This document shows positions 50,928 to 61,549 of a DNA stretch of 64,000 bases, one piece after another; position 1 is the first letter of the stretch, and each line of letters begins with the position of its first letter. The notes beneath the pieces are model-generated. The model was not told the origin of the DNA. It made no database searches and worked only from the letters and a program-made list of their open reading frames with translations. The DNA is from Utricularia gibba. Lineage: Eukaryota > Streptophyta > Magnoliopsida > Lamiales > Lentibulariaceae. A program made the translations under genes and the position numbers. The DNA lies in contig CM007989.1 of NCBI GenBank assembly GCA_002189035.1, positions 7,359,501 through 7,423,500 of the forward strand, in the 5' to 3' direction.

Positions 50928-51086
50928 GACACAACCATGAAAGCAACAGAAAAAGCGCTTTTACAGCAACCAATACAAGCTTAGCTGGCCTTTCTCACGG
51001 CGATCGGAAAATCCCTGAACCTCCGAACGACGCGGAATTGACAGTGATCTGAGATCCTCAACATTTTTTCTAGAATTATTTTTTTC

Positions 51087-51117
51087 TGGGCCTTAGCCCA
51101 GTATTATGTATTGGGCC
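51087..51117. promoter_or_regulatory. TGGGCC/TGGGCT boxes in the MIP2-Yippee divergent promoter
   Basis: TGGGCC at 51087-51092, AGCCCA at 51095-51100 and TGGGCC at 51112-51117 lie 160-190 bp upstream of the MIP2 ATG and before the Yippee leader. Two boxes form an imperfect palindrome. TCP binding and joint control of both genes are inferences. Confidence 0.5.
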
Positions 51118-51567
51118 AGTACTCTACTGTAATCTGTTCATCATCAGTGCACATCAGTTTGCTTTTTCTGTGATTCGAGGAGTTTTCTCGCTTCACGTTT
51201 TTAGCTACTCGATTTCCTTTATCAATTTCCAAGCTTTCCCGGGTGCGCAATTAGCGTATCCTCTACTATTTGTATATTGATTTGGGATACATTTGATTCA
51301 GAAGTTGAAGAATCTCGCCGTTTGTGTTTTGGTTTTTCACTTTCTTTGTAAGTTACGAATAGTATATTGATGGGGTTCTCGCCATGGATGATTGTTAATT
51401 TGCGATATTTTCTCGGTTTCAGCAAATATTGCTGGCCTCCCTGCTGCAGCTTGGAGCGAAGGGCCAATAGTACAGTATCTTCGTCTATGTGTACATTGGT
51501 CTTTGATCTTTTTCTTCACTGTTTTCAAACTAGATTTATTGTGTAGGTGGGGGCTTTCTGATCTGTA

Positions 51568-52348
51568 ATGAGTGAATTCGTCGGCCCTCGTCTGTACTGC
51601 TGCTGCAAGTGCCGGAATTATGTTTGCCGTCATGATGATATAATCTCCAAGGCGTTTCAGGTGCATGTTCTTTTTTTATGGCAATAACTTTAAGCGTTGA
51701 TCCATGGTAAAAAGAGAAACTTTCAATCGAAGGACATGTGCTCCTATTTTCAACTAGCTATCATGCATTTCTTCCCTTGCATAAGTACAGCACAAAGTGT
51801 GCATTAAAGTCTTGGCAAACTATTTGGCTACGTTTTGAGGTAGTGCTTCAAGTTATGTTATAGGATGCTGCTAGAATCTTGATCACAGGCAGTACCTTGA
51901 GGACAAGTACTATGAACATCTCCCTCTTAGAACTTAGTAAAAGTTACTCTCCAAACACTTCTTCAATATAAACATATCATTACCTGGATGTTGTTCTATG
52001 TGCTTGCTGAGGTTGAACGAGTCTCTTTCTTTCTGGAACAATGTAGAGCTACCTCACTTCTACTGATTCTCTAAACTACTATTGCCATCTTAAACAAGCA
52101 TGTGCCATTTGTTTCAGGGAAGGCATGGCCGAGCTTTTCTATTCTCCCACGCCATGAATGTGGACTGTGGAGCAAAGGAGGATAGGCGTCTAGTCACTGG
52201 TCTCCACACAGTGCGCGACATTCATTGCCACGACTGCAACCAGGTTCTGGGGTGGAAATATGTCCACGCCCATGAACCATCCCAGAAGTACAAAGAAGGT
52301 AAATTCATATTTGAGAAGTCCAAAATCGTCAAGGGGGATGACTGGTAG
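51568..52348 (+). CDS. Yippee-like zinc-binding protein
   Basis: Two coding exons (51568-51660, 52118-52348) join in phase 0 to 107 residues, the usual size. The Yippee domain fills the protein. Its metal ligands are two CxxC pairs: the first in [10 protein letters not shown] near residues 11-20, the second in [13 protein letters not shown]. Other family blocks are [20 protein letters not shown] and [19 protein letters not shown]. Yippee proteins are small, very conserved, cereblon-like folds; human YPEL5 is part of the CTLH ubiquitin ligase, while plant roles are little known. A pyrimidine-rich upstream region suggests a leader intron between ~51340 and ~51430. The gene diverges from MIP2 and converges on BiP. 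Confidence 0.92.
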
Positions 52349-52779
52349 GCCATCTTCATCCTCCATGGGGGTTAACGGTGCTTTCCATGTAAAATGTGTT
52401 ATTCCATGGTATGCTTGCTATTTTGTACAGAAACTGCATAAGCTCATGTGGGGTGGGGTTCTGTGAATATGTGTCCATTTGGATGTCCATTTGTATCTCC
52501 TGGCGTAATCGCCTGAACCATGATTCAAAAGTCCTTAATCTGGTTTAGCCATGATTTAATGGACGAATGAGTGGTGTCAGATGAACAAGTTTCAGACCTT
52601 GTAAATTAAATTTTTATTGAAAAGGAGTAGGTGCCAGATTGATTAAAGAACTTTATAGAATAAATTTTTTTGAAGTTGGGGAATATCAGAACCTACGTAG
52701 GTTCTCATGAAAGGGCTGTGCTGCAAAAACTATTCAAAAATAAACATGCGCCGGAAGCACCCTACAAAACAATACTCAT
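52349..52779. other. Convergent 3' regions of Yippee-like and BiP genes
   Basis: The two stop codons face each other 432 bp apart. The sequence is non-coding on both strands and presumably holds the two 3' UTRs. Confidence 0.5.
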
Positions 52780-55515
<2,736 letters not shown>

Positions 55516-55676
55516 CTTCAAAACAGCCGCGATTCAACCAGAGCCTCTGAGATCTACGCTTAGGTCGCTTGGTTCTACTTTCTACGTTGCGAACTGGGCT
55601 TCTAGAGTGCTTCAGAGCCCGGAGGGGGCCTTATATAGACAACCTCTGTGCATCATTCCCTCGTCACTCGTGATGA

Positions 55677-55687
55677 TGTGGACCAAT
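55677..55687 (+). promoter_or_regulatory. Near-match ERSE-II box upstream of BiP
   Basis: TGTGGACCAAT is, on the minus strand, ATTGGTCCACA, one base from the ERSE-II consensus ATTGGNCCACG. It lies ~165 bp upstream of the BiP start codon, in the normal promoter range. Confidence 0.4.
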
Positions 55688-55791
55688 GAAATATTTGTCT
55701 TGAGCCTCTGGTGATTTGTTATTCGAGCATTGCTGCGTGGACACCGGTGCATAGAAAGACCACGAACACGGGATTATTGTGTCACAAGTGC

Positions 55792-55805
55792 TGACGTGGT
55801 CCAAT
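55792..55805 (+). promoter_or_regulatory. ERSE-II overlapping a TGACGTGG UPR element, BiP promoter
   Basis: Bases 55795-55805 (CGTGGTCCAAT) read on the minus strand as ATTGGACCACG, a perfect ERSE-II site (NF-Y plus bZIP60/bZIP28). The overlapping 55792-55799 TGACGTGG matches the UPRE-type bZIP core. It is 280 bp upstream of the BiP ATG. UPR induction through bZIP28/60 is established for plant BiP genes, so this is a confident regulatory call. Confidence 0.75.
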
Positions 55806-56444
55806 CACATCAAGAGAGATAAGCCAGAGCCAATAGAAATTTTCCGCCAACTTGGCGATCTCTCTGCCGTCGATCTGGCCATCCTACGATCTGTGAATTC
55901 TCATTTTTTATAAATTCCTCCGCGTAGTATGGACTTTGCTCAGGTGGCTTGTCAAATTATTATTGACAAAGTATTCCAGAAATCTCATTATTTATTAGCT
56001 AATGCATTGTTTAAGAAACCATGATTGAATTTACAGTTTTGAAAGATAAATCGTTTATGATTGATATTTAATTAAATTTAAATTAATATAAAATAGACAA
56101 AATCAATCATAATTCAATAATATTTATGCTTTGATTTAATCAAGAAAAATATCATTTTTTAAACAAATAATGAAGAATTCAATCACATTTTGAATTGCAA
56201 TTAAATCATTCAAATTATAATTGATAATATAAACGATTTTACATTTTTAAAACATAATAATTGGACGTAATTAATAACAAAAAGATTGTCATTACCGCGG
56301 GTCAAGGTGGACTCATCAAGACAAAACAATCAACGCCCCAAAAACGAAGGTAGTTACCCCAATTTTAGATCATGCCTAAAAACGTTCGTTGGAGCATACG
56401 ATGAGTACGAGGAGGGACATCGATCGGACGCATCCTCCTCCCAC
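55806..56444. other. Spacer between BiP and the SMP/LEA gene
   Basis: These 640 bp separate the BiP UPR element from the ABRE of the SMP gene. The middle (about 55970-56290) is AT-rich and has no coding signal. Both genes are transcribed away from it. Confidence 0.5.
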
Positions 56445-56452
56445 CACGTGTC
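56445..56452 (+). promoter_or_regulatory. ABRE (CACGTGTC) upstream of the SMP/LEA gene
   Basis: A G-box-type abscisic-acid response element (CACGTGTC) lies 82 bp upstream of the SMP start codon. ABI5/ABF bZIPs bind such sites in seed-maturation gene promoters. No RY (CATGCA) element was seen close by. Confidence 0.55.
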
Positions 56453-56533
56453 CGGTGGCGGTCTTACTGAAAACGCCGATGGGCACCAATAAAACCCCAA
56501 CCCGAACACAATCCAAATAACCGTCTAAAGAAG

Positions 56534-57086
56534 ATGAGCCAACAAAAGCTGTTTAGGACCGCCGAGGCCCATGAATCCTTGGAGCAAGTGAAACACCTCC
56601 CTCGAGGAGAAATAACCATCGGAGAAGCACTTGAGGCGACCGCCCTTACGGCCGGACACCGGCCCGTGGATTATAGAGATGCCGCCGCGATTCAGGCGGC
56701 CGAGGTCAGAGCCACCGGAAGAACCAATATCATCCCAGGCGGTGTTGCGGCTGCGGCTCAATCCGCGGCCACTCGCAATGCCAGGCTCCCTCGTGATGAG
56801 GATAAGACTAAGCTCGCGGAGATTCTCACGGTTGTATCCCTCTCCCCAAATGAGTTTGAGATCATCCATTTTTACGTTGTTGTGGTTGCAGGACGCAAGT
56901 TCAAAGCTTCCGTCGGATAAGCCGGTGACACGAAGAGACGCGGAGGGGGTGATCGGAGCAGAACTGAGGAACGACCCGAATCTGTGCACTCGCCCCGGCG
57001 GAGTTGCGGCCTCTCTTGCCGCCGCCGCAAGGCTTAACCAGTCAAACTATTCTCCCACCAGCCCCAACGGCAACAAGCACTTCTAA
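56534..57086 (+). CDS. Seed maturation protein / LEA D-34 type (SMP domain), short form
   Basis: Two exons (56534-56830, 56892-57086) join in phase 0 to 163 residues. The motifs ITIGEALEATALTAGHRPVD, AAAIQAAEVRATGRTNIIPG and GGVAAAAQSAATRNAR, followed by KPVTRRDAEGVIGAELRND and GGVAASLAAAARLNQ, are those of group-6 LEA proteins (LEA D-34, PF04927). Full-length members have ~260 residues and three SMP repeats; this one has two and a different N-terminus (MSQQKLFRTAEAHESLEQV). It is either a natural short paralogue or a gene that lost its first repeat. These proteins accumulate in drying seeds and are thought to protect against water loss. Expression under ABA is supported by the ABRE just upstream. 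Confidence 0.88.
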
Positions 57087-58033
57087 ACCATCTTCGTAGT
57101 CAGATCCCAGGGCTTTTCTTGGAATAAAGTGGGGCAGATGAACCACCTCGGACAAGACAAGTTATTACATCACCGTGTTGAACACCAAACCGTCTTTTGA
57201 AACTGCTTTTTTTGTACTGAATTTCGTGCACACGAGTGCCATTGTAAGTACGTGCTCTGGCTGTTTCTTTATAACAACGAATTTACAATAATTGATCATG
57301 CGTTGACCCGGTCATAATGGACTGCGCGCGTCTCTCCACGCTCGTTCCAATCGTTGACTTTATGTATCCGTCCTTCCATCTATTATCGTTCTTTTTTAAC
57401 GCATAGTAAAAAAGGGCGCCAAAATTGACCTAAATGGTTGAATAATTGGAACGTCAACCGCCAATAGATTGGATGTACGAAAATAATTTACTATTTGGAA
57501 TAGCTTCTTATTTAAAATAATTTTATTATCAAGAGATTCTTATTTTTAAAGAAGAAAAATATTAAATAATTTTTATTTTTAAAATATTGTAGATGTGACA
57601 TCATACTCCATGGCTGCGTGCACTTTCGATATAATTGATGCTGGGGGCACATTTGACCTTGGGAAGAGGGCGTAAGGTAACGATAAGTAATTATTAAGAT
57701 ATTAATTTGATTACTATAAATATTTTGATTAATGAGAATCTAATAAGTTGGTTTACGGAGAAGTGATAGACTAATTACTGATATTTGGGGGGAGGAAGGG
57801 ACGTGGCAATTGCTAGGGAAGTCCTGGGCAGGGTACGAAGATAAAGATGTTATACATAAATACGTTCACATTTTGAATCGGATGCATCACATCTATATAT
57901 ATCTGGAACGGAGGGGCGTTCTCGTCTCCTCCATGTTAGTTCATTTTGCTGCTTCGGAAACAGTCGACCCGCATAAGGCGCACGCGCCTCCCTCACTCTC
58001 CATTTTCATCTCTTTCCAGATCTTCCCGCGAAG
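57087..58033. other. Intergenic region
   Basis: It includes the SMP 3' UTR, an AT-rich middle (57470-57780) and the 5' leader of the hydrolase gene. No gene or clear mobile element was seen. Confidence 0.4.
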
Positions 58034-60859
58034 ATGCCTCTCTGCGATGTGCGTCAGACGAGAAGAGGCGGCGACGCGGCGATCGCCGGGGAAGGGATCG
58101 GAATCTTCTACCAAACGTACGGCGGAGGACCGGTGAAAGTGCTCCTGATCGTCGGTAACGATATTCGATTTCCTTTCTCTGATTTTCCAGGCGAATGGAT
58201 GAGCCATAGATCGGGGTACGGATTCTTGTTTTTGTTGATTGTGAACTGAAATTCGAGACCGAATGTCTCAGGATTTGCTGGAACGCACGACTGTTGGCGG
58301 CCGCAAATTAGATGCCTTGCGGGACGGACAGGCCTAACGATGAGGACGGCGGCGAATCTGAGATCGGCGGCGGGAGCGGCGTGGAGGTTTGCGCTTTCGA
58401 TAACAGAGGAATGGGACGCAGCTCAATCCCCAACAAGAAATCGCAATACACGTGAGTTATCAAAACTAATCATCTCGTTAATCCAATTCCTAATTTGATT
58501 TTTCAACAAACAATCATCGCCTTGAATTTTTTCCCAAATTTGTTCTTTACAATTTTGGTAGAGTTTGAAAAATTGAACCTGTGTTTCTCTTCTTGTGGGA
58601 AGTGGAAGAAGTCCAAACATAGACTGGTAGGGGACTGGATTCCTAATCCTCAGAATCAACGGACACGATTTCGTTGACCGGAAAATTAGTCATTTCCAAG
58701 TTTGAATGATTTGGTAGTAATGGGGGATTTGTGTAGTAATTAATGATTGTTTAGTCGTTCAATAATTCCGTTTGAAGAGTCTAAATTTGGGCTCACATTT
58801 GGATAGGACAAGCAAGATGGCGAAAGACGCAATCGCGCTGATGGATCATTTGGGCTGGGAGCAAGCCCATGTCTTCGGCCACTCAATGGGTGAGCAACCC
58901 ACGAGTGTGGCGCACCCCTTATTTTTCTCTCGTCTAAAATTTACAATATTTAAAACCTAGTTTTGTTTCTTTTTTATTTTTCTCTTTTTCCAGAATTATT
59001 TTCAGTAAATTCTCCCTATTTTTTAAATAATAAATATTTTTAGATTTTTTAATATAAATAATTATGTTTTATGATAAAATTATTTTAGAACATTTTTTAA
59101 AAGTACAAGTTGTTTTAATTAGATACGTAAACAAATTATTAGTTTTGTTTCAACACGATTGACACATTCTACCATACGATATACTCGAAATTGAATATTT
59201 AATATAATATTTAAATAAAATTATCATATAGAACGTGGAATTAAAATTTATATTTAGAACAGTTTATATTTTTACAGAAATATTCAACAAATAGTTTTTT
59301 TCTATCAAATAGAGGCATTTCTCATACAACTTAAATTTTTACTTTTTCAAAAGTAATTTATATCAAAGAGAGCCATAGTGACCCGAGGCTAGAATGAAAG
59401 GATTGTTTTTTTCCGTGTTCTTTGTATAGTTATAAAATAAATAAATAGGATAGTTTATTATTATTGTACCTTTTATATTAAAAAAAATAGTCTTTTGATA
59501 GTTCGTATAAATTCTTGTGCTGCAAATTTGTTATAATGGGAGACTTCTTGAAGCAATTTTTTGGGGCATTTGCAGGGGCATGATCGCCTGTAAGATGGCG
59601 GCTATGGTACCACAAAGAGTTTCTTCATTGGCTCTGCTGAACGTAACTGGTGGAGGTTATGAATGCATCCCGAAGGTAAAGTAAAGGTTTCGATTCGATC
59701 TCCGGGGCGCTGCGCTTGTGTATCATGAGATTGAACCACTGGTCTGCGTGATAGATCGGACGTGTAACCGTGTCCCTGGCAATGCGCTTCTTGAGGGCAA
59801 CAACTCCAGAGATGAGAGCAGCTGTTGATCTAGAAACACACTATTCAATGGTTAGCACAGTTGGTTACCTTCTCCTTTTTTTTCTCATCGGTGTTGATAG
59901 AACTTGGATTTTATACGGCCTTCTTCCTGCAGAAATACCTGGAAGAGAAGATCGAAAACACGACAAGAAGATCGCTTTTATTCAATGTAAGATGGATGCT
60001 CCTTGGGATGTATCAGAGTTCTGGAGGGTTTCTATCACTGTAGTCACATTTTATCTGATTCTGCCGAGCAGGAGTACGTAAAGAATATAAAAGCATCGGG
60101 AATGCAATCAAGACATGGATTCGAAGGGCAGCTACATGCCTGCTGGACTCATGTGGTGACCAGAGCCGAGATCGAGTCAATCCGGGCTGCAGCATTCCCT
60201 GTTTCGGTCATCCATGGCAGGTAAATTGAGTTGCATTGCACCACTCTATCTAAGAATTCCTGAGTAATCACTATCAATTTGCTCCGAGAGTGACGGTCAT
60301 TCAATGATGCAGAGACGACATTATCGCTCAGTCGAGGCATGCCAAGCGGCTTGCGGAGAAGTTATATCCATCTGCAAGAATGATTGAAGTGAGTGGCGGC
60401 CATCAGCTGATGCACGAGAGACCCGAAGAGGTACACTTGGCCAAGTTTGCTTAATGGGAATCCCCACGAAACTCGGAGATCTAACTACAAGTTTCCTTTA
60501 CAAATCATATCTTCAGGTGAATAAATCTCTGATTGAGTTGATAAAGGCATCCAAATGCATTACAAATCTACATGAGTGGACGAACATTTCGAACAGAAGC
60601 AGCAGCGGTAACTTTGGATTATGTGCATCTTTCTTCATAAAATAATAGCTCATTGCAATTCTCTTCTACGTTTTCAGGATCGGAAGCTTCTGCAATCACG
60701 TTGTGGACGACAAAAAGTTCATTGTTCGTTAGCTGCACACTCGACAAACTTTGTGTTTTCCTAATATACATGCTAAGCATCTTCGCATTGGCTTTCAGCC
60801 ACCTTCGAAGAGGCGTGAAAAGAATTAAGCCTATAAGAGTTGGACCTGCTCTCACTTAA
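58034..60859 (+). CDS. Alpha/beta hydrolase with C-terminal hydrophobic anchor; two -1 frame breaks
   Basis: Ten exons can be laid out: 58034-58154, 58272-58451, 58807-58889, 59576-59675, 59755-59850, 59933-59986, 60072-60220, 60313-60430, 60517-60607, 60678-60859. The family is clear: IFYQTYGGGPVKVLLIVG, CAFDNRGMGRSS, the nucleophile elbow GHSMG, LALLNVTGG, VSVIHGRDDIIAQ (acid) and GGHQLMHERPEE (His). Two single-base deficits break the frame: GGG at 58321-58323 (between QIRCLA and GTDRPND), and the G run at 59576-59578 after the acceptor, where the frame otherwise meets TGA. Adding one base at each makes the total 1,176 nt (391 residues), with every splice phase consistent. Residues ~354-372 form a membrane helix followed by basic residues. 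The substrate is unknown. A pseudogene is the alternative. Confidence 0.75.
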
Positions 60860-61549
60860 ACCGGATCAAGATTTCAGAAGAGAAGGTGACCGTAAGGACA
60901 GTCGTGGAGATAGAAACTACTCGCCGGCTCCGTCCCCCCTTCTCATTTTGTTCCACTCTGATCAAATGGGAAGCTGCGTTCTTTACTTTCTCCTTCAGCT
61001 TTGTGAAGGGAAAGTGCAGCAGCTTCATGAACGCAATTTTACTCTGTAACTCAGGGAGTTTGATTATATGTGCAATGATTATTCTGCCCGGGGAGTAGAG
61101 TTTTTATAAGGCTATTGTTATTTCCAGGAAGATCGTCGCCGTCCTTCCAACTACTCCACATCAATGATGCATTCAATTTAAAATGGTTGGTTGGCAGGGT
61201 AACATTTTTTTTGTCTGAAGTTTGCAGTTGGAAATCTTTCGGAAAAAAAAACTGCAATTTCGATCTCCAAATACAAAATTTCGTCTGCCGCCATTCGTGC
61301 GACAAAATTGTCATATATTTATTCTGTGTGCGGGAATCTGCGGCAGAAGATCCGCAGTATCATCATCTTCTTCATTTAAGATGCATTACAGAGGGTAGTC
61401 GGAAGGGAGGCGATTGGCTGGACTTCACTCTTACTTACTTTACTAGTGTTGCCGTTTATATTGATTATTCTTTTTCAGGGCAGAATTCGAGGAAAATTTT
61501 TGGCGGGTTGGTTTTACTTCAAAAGGAGAAAAGAATATATTTTTCTTTT
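60860..61549. other. Spacer / 5' leader of the JmjC gene
   Basis: A reading frame in phase with the next gene is open from 61115 to its ATG at 61550, but the residues have no family resemblance. I treat it as leader rather than coding. Confidence 0.35.

Noticed and set aside
59690-59754. GGTTTCGATTCGATCTCC in a hydrolase intron as a tRNA T-arm
   Set aside because: No matching acceptor stem, D-arm or anticodon arm could be folded around it.
58034-60859. Calling the alpha/beta hydrolase a pseudogene
   Set aside because: All ten exons, splice sites and catalytic motifs are intact apart from two missing bases at G runs, a lesion type shared with BiP and other genes here.
61115-61549. In-frame N-terminal extension of the JmjC gene
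   Set aside because: Open but without family resemblance; the WRC motif begins shortly after the later ATG at 61550, so the extension is probably leader.
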